Positions 1 through 9,859 are shown, counted from the stretch's first letter. The stretch is 64,000 nt of DNA from Lysobacter daejeonensis GH1-9 (GCF_000768355.1 NZ_AVPU01000008.1:55985-119984); one strand, 5' to 3'. Notes: a model not told the origin generated them from the sequence alone. Translations and numbers: made by a program.

Positions 1-1
1 C

Positions 2-73
2 ACCGAGATCTATGAGGGTACCAGCGAGATCCAGCGCCTGGTCATCGCCCGCAACGAGACCGGCCTGCGCTGA
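2..73 (+). CDS. acyl-CoA dehydrogenase, C-terminal end (partial)
   Basis: Only the last 23 codons and a TGA stop are inside the window; the gene begins before base 1. The tail reads TEIYEGTSEIQRLVIARNE and then TGLR. EIYEGTSEIQR followed by an I-A-R segment is the classic C-terminal signature of acyl-CoA dehydrogenases, where the flavoprotein dehydrogenates acyl-CoA at the alpha-beta bond. The exact substrate class (short, medium, or glutaryl/isovaleryl) cannot be told from this piece. Family is near certain from the motif; function beyond that is open. Confidence 0.85.
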   Translation, partial: TEIYEGTSEIQRLVIARNETGLR

Positions 74-291
74 TCTCCCATGAAACGCCTGCAAGGCAAA
101 GCCGCGCCCGCCACCGCCTGCCATGTGCATCGCGGTGGCGATCGCCGCGATAAACCGATCGCCCGTCGCGGCGTCTCTGTCGACCTCTCCAAAGGGTCGG
201 ACGAGGCGTGCCACGGTGTTGTTCCCCGCTGACTTTCCCCGACTGGCCTGCGCGAAAGCGTGGGCCTCACTGCATTGGAACTACCGTACCC

Positions 292-3200
292 ATGAGTACT
301 GCCGCCAAAGCTCCAGCCAAACCCCGCGGTAAAGCCCGCGCTGCTGTGGCCGAAACCGACGCCGTCTCCCTTGAACCGATCCTGGCTGCGGTCCGCAAGC
401 GCGTGCCCAAGGCACGCCATGCGGAAGCCGAGGCCTTCGTGAATGCCTTCTACCGTCGCATGAGCGCGGATGAACTGCCGCAGCACGATGCCGACGGCTG
501 GGCCGCGCTGGCCATGGATTTCCTGGACTTCGCGCGCACGCGCAAGCCGGGCACCGCGCTGGTGCGCCTGTTCAACCCCACCTGCAAGGAGCAGGGCTGG
601 GAGTCGCCGCACACCGCGCTGCAGATTTCCAACGACGACATGCCGTTCCTGGTGGATTCGGTGACGATGGCGCTGGCCGAGCACGGCATTGGCGTGCATG
701 TGCTGGGCCATCCGGTGGTCAAGCTGACCCGCGACAAGGCCGGCAAGGTCTCCACGGTGGGTGAGGGCGTACCCGAGTCGATGATGTGCCTGGAGATCGA
801 TCGCCAGGCGCCGGAGTCGATGGCAGCAATCAAGACGCTGGTCGATGAGGTGCTGGAAGACGTCCGCGCCATCGTCGCGGATTGGTCGAAGATGCGCGAC
901 AAGATGACTGGTGTCGCCAACGACCTGGTCAACCGCACGATGCCGGTCGACGAAGCGGGCCGCGTGGAAGCTCAGGAGTTCCTGCGTTGGGCGTCGGACA
1001 ATCACTTCACTTTCCTCGGCTACCGTGAATACGAAGTGGCGAAGGAAGGCGGCAAGGAAGTGCTGCGTGCGGTGAAGGACACCGGCCTGGGCCTGCTGCG
1101 GGGCAAGGAAGTGGGCAAGCCGCGCCTGCTGACGTCGCTGGCAGCGCACTACATGCCGCAGTCCGGTTCGGTTGATGCGCTGATCCTGACCAAGACCAAC
1201 GCACGCTCCACCGTGCATCGCCCGGGCTACATGGACTACATCGGCGTGCTGACCTTCGACAAGGACGGCAAGCCGGTGCGCGAGGAGCGCTTCCTCGGCC
1301 TGTATACCTCCAGCGCCTACACCCGCCGGCCGTGGGACATCCCGCTGGTGCGCCAGCGCCACGAGTACGTGATGGCCCAGTCCGGCCTGGCGCCGGACAG
1401 CCACAGCGGCAAGGCGCTGCGCCACATCCTCGAGACGCTGCCGCGCGACGAGATGTTCCAGGCCAACGAGCAGGAACTGCTGAGCACTGCCAGCGGCATC
1501 CTCGGCCTGCAGGAGCGCGTGCGCAGCAAGCTGTTCCTGCGCCGTGACCGTTATGGCCGTTTCTTCTCCGGCCTGGTCTACATCCCGCGCGAGCGATTCA
1601 ACACCGACGTGCGCCTGCGCATCGAGGCGATGCTCAAGCGCGTGCTGCACGGTGAACACATCGACTCGTCCGTGGTGATGGGTGAGTCTCCGTTGGCCCA
1701 GTTGCACCTGATCGTGCGCCCGAAGTCGGGCGAAACGGGCGAGGTGGACAACGTCGCGATCGAAACCGAGCTGGCCGCCATCGTGCGCAATTGGCAGGAC
1801 GACCTGCGCGAAGCGCTGGTCAAGCGCCACGGCGAGGAAAAGGGCCTCAAGCTGGCCAACAGCCTGGGCCGCGCGCTTCCGCGCGGTTACATCGAAGGCG
1901 CTTCGGTGGCAGTCGCCGCCGATGACGTCGAGAACCTGTCCGCGCTCAAGGGCGAGGACGACCTGCGCCTGAGCCTGTATCGCGCATACGGCATCGGCGA
2001 CCTGCGCCTGAAGTTCTACCGCCTGGGCTCGGACCTGCAGCTGTCCGACGCGCTGCCGCTGATGGAGAACATGGGCCTGCGCGTGCTCACCGAGCACCCA
2101 TACCGCGTGGCGGCCGGCGACACGATCGCCTACATCCAGGACTTCGATGTGGCCGTGGCCAGCAAGGACCTGGACGTCGAGGCCAACCGCGCGCAGTTCG
2201 AGGATGCCTTCGTTCGCGCGTGGCGCGGCGAAGTGGAGAACGACGCCTTCAACCGCCTGGTGCTCGGTGCGGGTCTGTCGTGGCGACAGGTCGCCATGCT
2301 GCGCGCCTACTGCAAGTACCTGCTGCAGGTGGGCGTGCCGTTCTCGCAGCATTACGTGGAAGAAACCTTCAACCGTTACCCGCTGCTGGCTCGCATGCTG
2401 GTCGAGCTGTTCGAGGCCCGCTTCGACCCGTCGACGGGCAAGGAGAGCAAGGCCGAGATCAAGGCGGGCATGGAGCAATTCACCCGCCAGATCCAGGCAC
2501 TGGCGGGCGGCGACGAGGCCGTGATGGCGGTGGTCAAGCCGGTTATCGATGCCCGCGCCGGCAAGCGCGAAGCGCAGACCGAGGCTGCACGCGCTGCCCT
2601 GCTGGGCCTGCTGGACCGCGTCAGCAGCCTGGACGAGGATCGCATCCTGCGCAGCTTCATCGGCGTGATCGAAGCCACGCTGCGCACCAGCTACTACATG
2701 GATCGCAAGGACGGCCTGCGCGCCGATGGCGGCCCGGCCGACTATGTCAGCTTCAAGTTCGACTCGTCCAAGGTGCCGGACCTGCCCAAGCCGCGTCCGT
2801 ACCGCGAAATCTTCGTGTACGGCCCGCGCGTTGAAGGCGTGCACCTGCGTTTTGGGCCGGTCGCCCGCGGCGGCCTGCGGTGGTCGGACCGCCGCGAGGA
2901 CTTCCGCACCGAGGTGCTGGGCCTGGTGAAGGCGCAGATGGTGAAGAACACCGTGATCGTGCCCGTGGGCTCGAAGGGCGGCTTCTTCGCCAAGCAACTG
3001 CCGGACCCGAGCGTGGACCGCGATGCGTGGTTCAACGAGGGCGTGGCCTGCTACAAGCGCTTCATCAACGGCCTGCTGGACATCACCGACAACATCGTCG
3101 ACGGCAAGATCGTGCCGCCGCTCAACGTGGTACGCCACGACAACGACGACCCGTACCTGGTGGTGGCCGCCGACAAGGGCACCGCGACGTTCTCCGACAC

Positions 3201-5274
3201 CGCCAATGGCATCGCACGCGCACACGGCTTCTGGCTGGACGACGCGTTTGCCTCGGGTGGCTCGGTGGGCTACGACCACAAGGGCATGGGCATCACCGCG
3301 CGTGGTGCGTGGGAGTCGGTCAAGCGCCACTTCCGCGCCATGGGCCGCGACAGCCAGAAGCAGGACTTCACTGCGGTGGGCGTGGGTGACATGTCGGGCG
3401 ACGTGTTCGGCAACGGCATGCTGCTGAGCAAGCACATCCGCCTGCTGGCCGCGTTCGACCATCGCCACATCTTCCTTGACCCGAACCCGGATGCCGCGGT
3501 GACGTTCAAGGAGCGCCAGCGCATGTTCAAGCTGCCGCGCTCCAGCTGGGCCGACTACGACGCCAAGCTGATCAGCAAGGGCGGAGGCGTGTTCCCGCGT
3601 TCGGCCAAGTCGATCCCGCTGTCGGCCGAAGCCAAGGCGGTGCTGGGCATCGACGCATCGATCGCGGCGATGAGCCCGACCGACCTGATGAGTGCGATCC
3701 TGAAGGCACCGGTGGACCTGCTGTGGAACGGCGGCATCGGCACCTACGTCAAGGCGGCCAGCGAGACCCACGCCGACGTCGGTGATCGCGCCAACAACGC
3801 CCTGCGCGTGAATGGCCGCGACCTGCGCTGCAAGGTGGTGGGCGAGGGTGGCAACCTGGGCATGACCCAGTTGGGCCGCATCGAGGCCGCCCAGCACGGC
3901 GTGCTGCTCAACACCGACTTCATCGATAACTCGGCGGGCGTGGACACCTCGGACCATGAGGTGAACATCAAGATCCTGCTCAACGACGTCGTGCAGTCGA
4001 AGAAGCTCACCGTCGAGGGCCGCAACAAGCTGCTCGCGGCGATGACCGACGAAGTCGGCGAGCTGGTGCTCAACGACAACTACCGCCAGAACCAGGCCAT
4101 CAGCCTGATGGAGCGGATGAGCCTCAGCCGCCTTGGCTCCAAGCAACACTTCATCCGTACGCTGGAATCGCAGGGCCTGCTGGACCGCCAGATCGAGTTC
4201 CTGCCGTCCGATGCCGAGATCAGCGACCGCAAGTCGCGCGGCCAGGGCCTGACGCGTCCGGAACTGTCGGTGCTGCTGTCCTACTCCAAGCTGGTGCTGT
4301 TCCAGCAGTTGCTGGACTCCAACGTGCCGGAGGACCCGTACCTGTCCAAGGAACTGGTGCGCTACTTCCCGCAGCCGCTGCAGGAGAAGTACGCCAAGGT
4401 GATGGAAGGTCATCGCCTGAAGCGCGAGATCATCGCCACGGCCGTGACCAACTCGATGGTCAACCGCATGGGCGCGACATTCACCCTGCGCATGACCGAG
4501 GACACCGGCCGCACGCCGGCCGAGGTGGCCAAGGCCTACACCATCGCCCGCGAGGCGGTGGATGCGCGTGGCTTGTGGGCGCAGATCGACGCGCTGGACG
4601 GCAAAGTGCCGGAGAGCGTGCAGATCGACGCACTGAAGACCATCTGGACGCTGCTGCGTTTGATGAGCCGCTGGATCCTGTCGCGCCCCGGCGCGATCCC
4701 CGAGATCACCACGGCGATGGCCCGCTACGGCGAGGGTATCAAGTCGGTTCGCGAAGCGCTGCCGGGCGTGCTGTCCGATGCCCGCCGCGCGGCGTATGAC
4801 GCGCGCCTGGCCGAGTGGAAGGCCAAGGGCGTGCCGACAGCGCTGGCGACCCAGCTGGCTGCGTTGCCGACGCTGGAATTCGCCTGCGACATCGTCGAGA
4901 TTGCGCAGGCGCGCAAGCTGACCCCGACCGACGCGGCCAAGGGTTACTTCGCCCTCGGTGCGGCGTTGCACCTGCCGTGGCTGTACGAACAGGTCGACGC
5001 GCTGGACGTGGATGGCCGCTGGCAGGCGTTGGCCCGTGGGGCGCTGCGCGACGAGCTCGGCACCCAACAGCGCAGCCTGGTCAGCCAGATCCTGGCCGGT
5101 GGTGGCAAAAAGTCGCCGGAAGCGAAGGTGGAGGCGTGGATGCAGCGTGACGACTCGACCCTGCGCTTCACCCTGACGATGCTCAACGACCTGCTCAGCC
5201 AGAAGTCGCTCGACTACCCGACCTTGTCGGTCGCCGCGCGTCGCCTGGCGCAGCTCGCCTCGGCGGCGGAGTAA
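292..5274 (+). CDS. gdhB: NAD-dependent glutamate dehydrogenase, large 180-kDa class
   Basis: A 1660-residue protein that deaminates glutamate to 2-oxoglutarate with NAD+, feeding amino-acid nitrogen and carbon into the TCA cycle in the cytoplasm. The size matches the ~180 kDa bacterial class. The N-terminal half is the long regulatory region. The catalytic part holds a GGLRWSDRREDFRTE stretch near residue 860, followed by a lysine-rich KAQMVKNTVIVP segment and GSKGGFF near residue 895. I start at ATG 292 (MSTAAKAPAK); the longer open frame from 208 has no family-like residues. A 1685-codon antisense frame runs across the same bases but is a codon-bias shadow. The gene is monocistronic or leads nadK at 66 bases. 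Confidence 0.95.
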   Translation: MSTAAKAPAKPRGKARAAVAETDAVSLEPILAAVRKRVPKARHAEAEAFVNAFYRRMSADELPQHDADGWAALAMDFLDFARTRKPGTALVRLFNPTCKEQGWESPHTALQISNDDMPFLVDSVTMALAEHGIGVHVLGHPVVKLTRDKAGKVSTVGEGVPESMMCLEIDRQAPESMAAIKTLVDEVLEDVRAIVADWSKMRDKMTGVANDLVNRTMPVDEAGRVEAQEFLRWASDNHFTFLGYREYEVAKEGGKEVLRAVKDTGLGLLRGKEVGKPRLLTSLAAHYMPQSGSVDALILTKTNARSTVHRPGYMDYIGVLTFDKDGKPVREERFLGLYTSSAYTRRPWDIPLVRQRHEYVMAQSGLAPDSHSGKALRHILETLPRDEMFQANEQELLSTASGILGLQERVRSKLFLRRDRYGRFFSGLVYIPRERFNTDVRLRIEAMLKRVLHGEHIDSSVVMGESPLAQLHLIVRPKSGETGEVDNVAIETELAAIVRNWQDDLREALVKRHGEEKGLKLANSLGRALPRGYIEGASVAVAADDVENLSALKGEDDLRLSLYRAYGIGDLRLKFYRLGSDLQLSDALPLMENMGLRVLTEHPYRVAAGDTIAYIQDFDVAVASKDLDVEANRAQFEDAFVRAWRGEVENDAFNRLVLGAGLSWRQVAMLRAYCKYLLQVGVPFSQHYVEETFNRYPLLARMLVELFEARFDPSTGKESKAEIKAGMEQFTRQIQALAGGDEAVMAVVKPVIDARAGKREAQTEAARAALLGLLDRVSSLDEDRILRSFIGVIEATLRTSYYMDRKDGLRADGGPADYVSFKFDSSKVPDLPKPRPYREIFVYGPRVEGVHLRFGPVARGGLRWSDRREDFRTEVLGLVKAQMVKNTVIVPVGSKGGFFAKQLPDPSVDRDAWFNEGVACYKRFINGLLDITDNIVDGKIVPPLNVVRHDNDDPYLVVAADKGTATFSDTANGIARAHGFWLDDAFASGGSVGYDHKGMGITARGAWESVKRHFRAMGRDSQKQDFTAVGVGDMSGDVFGNGMLLSKHIRLLAAFDHRHIFLDPNPDAAVTFKERQRMFKLPRSSWADYDAKLISKGGGVFPRSAKSIPLSAEAKAVLGIDASIAAMSPTDLMSAILKAPVDLLWNGGIGTYVKAASETHADVGDRANNALRVNGRDLRCKVVGEGGNLGMTQLGRIEAAQHGVLLNTDFIDNSAGVDTSDHEVNIKILLNDVVQSKKLTVEGRNKLLAAMTDEVGELVLNDNYRQNQAISLMERMSLSRLGSKQHFIRTLESQGLLDRQIEFLPSDAEISDRKSRGQGLTRPELSVLLSYSKLVLFQQLLDSNVPEDPYLSKELVRYFPQPLQEKYAKVMEGHRLKREIIATAVTNSMVNRMGATFTLRMTEDTGRTPAEVAKAYTIAREAVDARGLWAQIDALDGKVPESVQIDALKTIWTLLRLMSRWILSRPGAIPEITTAMARYGEGIKSVREALPGVLSDARRAAYDARLAEWKAKGVPTALATQLAALPTLEFACDIVEIAQARKLTPTDAAKGYFALGAALHLPWLYEQVDALDVDGRWQALARGALRDELGTQQRSLVSQILAGGGKKSPEAKVEAWMQRDDSTLRFTLTMLNDLLSQKSLDYPTLSVAARRLAQLASAAE

Positions 5275-5340
5275 GCGAGGCGGGTGTAACGGTCGCGGCT
5301 GGACTCCGGGTTATGCTGTCCGCATGACCCGGAGCCTCCG

Positions 5341-6114
5341 ATGACCCAGACGCCCCGCATCGCTTTCCTGGCCAGTCACACCGAAGACGCCCAGAGCGCG
5401 CTCGCCCAGCTGGTCGAGCGCCATGGGCAGCATGCCCCCGCCGAGGCTGATGTAGTGGTGGCCCTGGGCGGCGATGGCTTCATGCTGCAGACGCTGCACC
5501 GCCACGGCACGCTGGGCAAGCCCGTGTACGGGATGAAGCTCGGCACGGTGGGCTTCCTGATGAACCACCACAGCCCCGACGGGCTGCTCGAACGCCTGCA
5601 GGCGGCCGAGCCGGCCGTGCTGCGCCCGCTGGAAATGCTGGCGCAAACTGAATCGGGCGCCACGGTCGGGTCGTTGGCCTACAACGAGGTCTCGTTGTTG
5701 CGCCAGACGCGGCAGGCAGCGCACATCCGCATCGAGCTCAATGGGCAGACGCGGCTGGACGAGCTGATCTGCGACGGCGTGCTGGTGGCCACGCCGGCGG
5801 GCAGTACCGCCTACAATTTTTCCGCGCACGGACCGATTCTGCCATTGGGTGCCAACGTCATGGCGCTCACGCCAATCGCCGCCTTCCGGCCGCGTCGCTG
5901 GCGCGGCGCGGTGCTCAAGGCCGACACCGAGGTGCGTTTCCAGGTGTTGGACCCGTACAAGCGGCCAGTCAGTGCCACCGCGGATTCGCACGAGGTGCGC
6001 GATGTGGTGGAGGTGGTGATCCGCGAGTCGCATGACCGCACGGTCACGCTGCTGTTCGACCCGGAGCACAACCTCGAGGAGCGGATGTTGGCGGAGCAGT
6101 TCACCAGCGGGTGA
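5341..6114 (+). CDS. nadK: NAD kinase
   Basis: A 257-residue cytoplasmic enzyme that phosphorylates NAD+ to NADP+ using ATP or polyphosphate. The diagnostic GGDG loop is at residues 43-46 ([11 protein letters not shown]), followed by GTVGFLMN, and the YNE motif (N115-E116) that binds the nicotinamide ribose. The C-terminal TPAGSTAYN segment is also typical. The length is slightly shorter than the E. coli enzyme. GGAG lies seven to ten bases before the ATG. It follows gdhB by 66 bases on the same strand, which pairs a large NAD consumer with the NADP-forming enzyme; co-transcription is possible but unproven. Confidence 0.95.
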   Translation: MTQTPRIAFLASHTEDAQSALAQLVERHGQHAPAEADVVVALGGDGFMLQTLHRHGTLGKPVYGMKLGTVGFLMNHHSPDGLLERLQAAEPAVLRPLEMLAQTESGATVGSLAYNEVSLLRQTRQAAHIRIELNGQTRLDELICDGVLVATPAGSTAYNFSAHGPILPLGANVMALTPIAAFRPRRWRGAVLKADTEVRFQVLDPYKRPVSATADSHEVRDVVEVVIRESHDRTVTLLFDPEHNLEERMLAEQFTSG

Positions 6115-6124
6115 GGTTTCAGGG

Positions 6125-6197
6125 GGGCGGGTATCGGCAGGTCCGGGCATTCGCTCCACGAGATTCGCTCGGTGCCCGAACCTGCCGATACCCGCCC
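6125..6197. repeat. long inverted repeat 1 (25-base arms)
   Basis: Arms at 6125-6149 and 6173-6197 are reverse complements at 24 of 25 positions, separated by a 23-base loop. It sits just after the nadK stop codon. The arms are GC-rich and no T-run follows, so this is not a simple intrinsic terminator; a REP/REPIN-type dispersed element is a reasonable guess. Confidence 0.75.
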
Positions 6198-6260
6198 TCC
6201 CACGGTGTGGTCGAAGTCCAGAGCAAAAGCAACGGCTCTTGGTCCCCCTTCACGGCCTGG

Positions 6261-6329
6261 GCGCGAACCGGTTGGTCCGCGAACCAAGCGAGTATCGGGG
6301 AGCGACTTCGCGGACCAACCGGTTCGCGC
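6261..6329. repeat. long inverted repeat 2 (perfect 23-base arms)
   Basis: Arms at 6261-6283 and 6307-6329 are perfect reverse complements with a 23-base loop, the same loop length as the neighbouring inverted repeat although the arm sequences differ. It lies 50 bases ahead of the 5'-nucleotidase start and could also affect its leader transcript. Confidence 0.8.
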
Positions 6330-6378
6330 GTCCCATACCGTCTCAGCGGGCGAGACCAAGAGGCGGCACAATACCCCC

Positions 6379-7287
6379 ATGCCAGACGCCAATGCCGACC
6401 CGCTGATCGTCGCCATCTCCTCGCGCACGTTGTTCGACATGGAGGACAGCCACGCGTTGTTCGAACGCGAGGGGCTGGATGCCTATGCCGACTTCCAGCG
6501 TAGCCATGAGGACGACATTCTGCGGCCGGGCGTCGCCTTTCCGCTGGTACGCAAGCTGCTGGGCCTCAACGAAGGTGCGCCCCCGGAAGCGCCGCGGGTG
6601 GAGGTCATCCTGATCTCGCGCAACTCGGCGGACACAGGGCTGCGTATCTTCAACTCGATCGAACACCATGGCTTGTCGATCAAGCGGGCGGCGTTCAGCA
6701 ATGGCGCGCCACCGTACCCGTACATCAAGCCGTTCGGCTCCGACCTGTTCCTGTCCGCCCATGCCGAAGACGTGCGCGCCGCGTTGGCCGCGGGCATCGC
6801 GGCTGCAACGCTGTTGCCTGCGCAGGCGCAGCAGCACCGCCATGACCAGCTGCGCATCGCCTTCGACGGTGACGCGGTGATCTTCGGTGACGAGGGCGAG
6901 CGGGTCTCGCGCGAAGGCGGGCTCGCGGCCTTCGCCGCCTATGAGCGGGCGAATGCAGGGCAGCCGCTGTCAGGTGGGCCGTTCCGTGGGTTCCTGGATG
7001 CGTTGCATCGATTGCAGGCCGCGTTCCCGACCGGCGAAGCCGCTCCCATCCGCACGGCGCTGGTCACGGCGCGATCGGTGCCGGCGCACGAGCGGGTGAT
7101 CCGCACGCTGCGCGATTGGGGCATCCGCTTGGACGAAGCGCTGTTCCTGGGGGGGCGGGCGAAGGGCCCCTTCCTGGAGGCGTTTGGCGCCGACATCTTC
7201 TTCGACGATTCCGAGCACAACATCGTGTCGGCGCGCGATCACGTCGCCGCCGGCCACGTGCCCCACGGCGTGGCCAATCCGCGCTGA
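6379..7287 (+). CDS. 5'-nucleotidase, NT5C1-like family
   Basis: A 302-residue protein resembling the cytosolic 5'-nucleotidase 1A family, which hydrolyses nucleoside monophosphates to nucleosides. Visible family features are the N-terminal LIVAISSRTLFDMEDS, VEVILISRNSADTG, RAAFSNGA, LRIAFDGDAVIFGDE (HAD-like acidic motif) and ADIFFDDSEHN near the end. I chose the ATG at 6379 (MPDANADP), since the open frame upstream translates the inverted repeats and lacks homology-like residues. The leader carries two long inverted repeats. The substrate preference cannot be read from the sequence. Confidence 0.85.
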   Translation: MPDANADPLIVAISSRTLFDMEDSHALFEREGLDAYADFQRSHEDDILRPGVAFPLVRKLLGLNEGAPPEAPRVEVILISRNSADTGLRIFNSIEHHGLSIKRAAFSNGAPPYPYIKPFGSDLFLSAHAEDVRAALAAGIAAATLLPAQAQQHRHDQLRIAFDGDAVIFGDEGERVSREGGLAAFAAYERANAGQPLSGGPFRGFLDALHRLQAAFPTGEAAPIRTALVTARSVPAHERVIRTLRDWGIRLDEALFLGGRAKGPFLEAFGADIFFDDSEHNIVSARDHVAAGHVPHGVANPR

Positions 7288-7296
7288 AATTGCGGC

Positions 7297-7860
7297 TTAT
7301 TCGCCGGGGAGTGCCATGGCATCCAACGGCAGGCGGATGTCGGTGACGCGCCAGCGCAAGCCATCGCGGGTCATTCCCACCACCAGCGGTCGCTCCGACT
7401 CCGGATGCAGCGTGATGGTGAAGCGCGAAAGTGACTCGAAGCGGTACTTGGCACCTTCCAGCGGGTCGCTGGGGCCGGTGTGCGCGTAGCTGTCGCCCGG
7501 GTCGATGCCGGAGCCGGTCACGCGATGCAGCAGGCCGCGGCCTTCGATCAATGCGCCCAGGCCTGCCGGCGTGGCCAGCACCTCGACCAGCCCATTGGTG
7601 AGGCCACCGGCCATCCGCACGGCCAGGGCACCGAGCAGGCTGGACTGTGCATCCGCTCCGGCGCGGCGGACCAGGTGGTCGTCCAGTTGCTGCTTGAAGT
7701 TGGCGCGCAGCGCGGGGAAATCGATGTGCTGCGACAGGGCCGCGGTGTCCTGTGCCGCGACGGCCTTGCGCATCTGATGGACGGCCAGGAACGGACCCGA
7801 CGCCCAGACACCCAGCAGCAAGGCCAGGATCACGAGGCCGACAGTCAGCAGCTTCTTCAT
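7297..7860 (-). CDS. DUF2939-family membrane-anchored protein
   Basis: A 187-residue protein beginning MKKLLTVGLVILALLLGVWASG, a single membrane anchor or uncleaved signal, followed by a periplasmic domain with the pattern VHQMRKAVAAQDTAALSQHID that is seen in DUF2939 proteins. Their function is unknown. The start codon overlaps the stop codon of the upstream MFS gene (ATGA at 7857-7860), so the two are translationally coupled. It is the last gene of the minus-strand series; the gene beyond it faces it tail to tail with 9 bases between stops. Confidence 0.75.
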   Translation of the reverse strand: MKKLLTVGLVILALLLGVWASGPFLAVHQMRKAVAAQDTAALSQHIDFPALRANFKQQLDDHLVRRAGADAQSSLLGALAVRMAGGLTNGLVEVLATPAGLGALIEGRGLLHRVTGSGIDPGDSYAHTGPSDPLEGAKYRFESLSRFTITLHPESERPLVVGMTRDGLRWRVTDIRLPLDAMALPGE

Positions 7861-9170
7861 TCCACATACTCCTCGGTGCGTTGCCCTGAGGATATCCGCT
7901 GACGGAACGACCGTGCCGAGGCAAGCAGCACGATGCAGCCCACCAGCGTGGCCAACGCGGCGGCGACAAATGCCCATCGCCCCCCGCCGTGCTGCCAGGC
8001 CACCGACGCCAGGCCCGCACCGAGCACCCCGCCAATCCCGCCGCTGAAGCCATACAACAGTCCCTGCGCGGCCACCATGTCGTGGCGTTTGGGAAACAGC
8101 TCGGCCATGCGGCGCATGCATCCGGCATGGAACGCGGCAAAGCTGAGCGCGTGCCCGGTCTGCGCCACGGCCATCCAGCCAAAAGAGGGCCCCAGCCACG
8201 CCACCATCAGCCAGCGCGCCACGGTGAAGGCCATGCAGGTCGCCATCACGCGCCAGGCGCCAAAGCGTTGCAGCAGTTTCGGCGCCAGCCAGAACATGGC
8301 CACTTCGCAGATCACGCCGATGGCCCACAGCACGCCGACGGCAGTCCCGTCGTGGCCTTGCGCCTGCAGGTGCAGGGTATAGAACACATAGAACGGGCCG
8401 AAGCCCAGTTGCATCAACAGCGTCACCAGCAGCAGGCTGCGGACGCCCGGCCTTCGCCACAGAGGGCGTGGGGCGCGCAGTGCGTCGCGCGCGTTCGCGC
8501 CGACGCCTGAGTCCGAATCCGAGTTGGTGGCCGCAGGGGCTGAGTGTGCTGGCTGCCCGTCCGCTGCGGACATTGCGGCCGCTGGCGGGGGCGGGCTACT
8601 CGAGCCGGTGGAACGCGGGTGATGCGGACGGTCGTGCCGATGCAGCCACGCGGCAGCCGTGGTGAGGGCCAGCCACGGCAGCGTCAGCCAGACGAACGCG
8701 CCTTCGCCCAAGCGGTCCAACAGCCAGCCGTAACTGGCCGCCACCACGAGAAAGCTGATGGAGCCCCAGACCCGGATGCGCCCATATTCGTGGCTGCGAT
8801 GGGCAAGCGCGGACAGCGTCATCGCTTCGAACTGCGGCATCACCGCGTTGAAGAACAGCGCGAACCAGGCAATGGCAAGGAAGATGGGCACGACACCGGT
8901 CGCGCCGGCGAGGGCCGCAAAACCCAACAGGGCCAGCAGGCATCCCGCCACCAGCCAGCGGCCTGGGACCGCGCTGCGGGCCGACCAGAGCGACCACGTG
9001 GGCGGTGCCAGCATGCGGCCGCCGTACCAAAGCGCCAGTGCGGCGCCCACCACGTAGCCGCCGTGCCCTTGGGCGACCACCCAGCGGCCAATGTAGGGGG
9101 TGAAGGCACCCAGTGCCCCGAAGTACCCCAGGTAGAACAGCGAGTAACGTCGAAAATCCGCGGGCGACAC
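7857..9170 (-). CDS. MFS transporter (HcaT/nucleoside-permease-like)
   Basis: A 437-residue polytopic inner-membrane protein with about 12 hydrophobic segments. The first helices read YSLFYLGYFGALGAFTPYIGRW and the IRVWGSISFLVV pattern of the MFS_1-like group (HcaT/LacY-related) is present. A long serine/proline/alanine-rich cytoplasmic loop, roughly residues 190-245, separates the two six-helix halves and is unusually extended. The substrate is unknown. It overlaps the DUF2939 gene by four bases and begins two bases after the DUF2461 stop, so it travels in that operon. Confidence 0.85.
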   Translation of the reverse strand: MSPADFRRYSLFYLGYFGALGAFTPYIGRWVVAQGHGGYVVGAALALWYGGRMLAPPTWSLWSARSAVPGRWLVAGCLLALLGFAALAGATGVVPIFLAIAWFALFFNAVMPQFEAMTLSALAHRSHEYGRIRVWGSISFLVVAASYGWLLDRLGEGAFVWLTLPWLALTTAAAWLHRHDRPHHPRSTGSSSPPPPAAAMSAADGQPAHSAPAATNSDSDSGVGANARDALRAPRPLWRRPGVRSLLLVTLLMQLGFGPFYVFYTLHLQAQGHDGTAVGVLWAIGVICEVAMFWLAPKLLQRFGAWRVMATCMAFTVARWLMVAWLGPSFGWMAVAQTGHALSFAAFHAGCMRRMAELFPKRHDMVAAQGLLYGFSGGIGGVLGAGLASVAWQHGGGRWAFVAAALATLVGCIVLLASARSFRQRISSGQRTEEYVE

Positions 9171-9172
9171 CG

Positions 9173-9859
9173 TCAGAACTCGAGGTCGAGGGCGGCGCAG
9201 AGGTAGTCGGTGAAGGGGCCGAGCGCGGCGAGGTCCTTCTCCACCGTCTGCAGCAGGCGCGGCCCGGTCATCAGGTCATCGTCCAGCGCCCGGAATGCCA
9301 CGAAATTCTTGCGGCGAAGGTCGTCCGCGAACTCGAAGTCGTCGGGAAAGCCGCGCGGCATGCGCACCAGCATCTCGCTGTCTTCCAGATCGAAGCGTTT
9401 GCGGAACGTCGGGGCGTGCGCCGCCGCCTTCCAGCTGCCCGGGTTGTCAACGATGAAGTGGCGCACCTTGCGCACGGTCTCGGTCTCCGGGTGCCACAGT
9501 CCAGCGCCGATGAAGCAGTCGCCCGGTTGCAGGTGAAGGTAGAAAGACGGTGCAGCGACTTCGCGCCGGCGCTCATGGAACAGCCGCGCGCCCTGCCACG
9601 GCTTGTATGGCGCCTTGTCGTTGGCAAAACGGGTATCGCGCTGGATGCGGAACAGCGATCCACCCACCGGTCGCGAATCGGCCCGGAAATTCGGGCTGAT
9701 GGCGGCCAGCGCCGGCTGCAGGTCGGTGAGCAGCCGCTGGAAGGGCGCGCGCACGTGGCTTTCGTAATCGGCCTTGTGCGACAGGAACCACTCACGGTTG
9801 TTGTGCCGGGCCAGGCCGCGCAGGAACTTGAAACTGGCGTCGCTGAAGTACTGGCTCAT
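9173..9859 (-). CDS. DUF2461 (TIGR02453) family protein
   Basis: A 228-residue protein with the family hallmark RGLARHNNREWFLSHKADYE at the N-terminus and SLFRIQRDTRFANDKAPYKPW in the middle, plus a GAGLWHPE segment. DUF2461 proteins are widespread and cytoplasmic, with no established reaction. It lies 39 bases after sbcB on the same strand and just ahead of the MFS gene. Identification as the family is strong; no function is proposed. Confidence 0.85.
   Translation of the reverse strand: MSQYFSDASFKFLRGLARHNNREWFLSHKADYESHVRAPFQRLLTDLQPALAAISPNFRADSRPVGGSLFRIQRDTRFANDKAPYKPWQGARLFHERRREVAAPSFYLHLQPGDCFIGAGLWHPETETVRKVRHFIVDNPGSWKAAAHAPTFRKRFDLEDSEMLVRMPRGFPDDFEFADDLRRKNFVAFRALDDDLMTGPRLLQTVEKDLAALGPFTDYLCAALDLEF

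Noticed and set aside
123..332. Short plus-strand frame before gdhB
   Set aside because: It overlaps the gdhB start in another frame and has no upstream purine run or recognisable product.
10..5067. 1685-codon minus-strand open frame
   Set aside because: It is exactly antisense to gdhB, its translation is rich in H, R, Q, V and lacks domains, and gdhB is unmistakable on the other strand.
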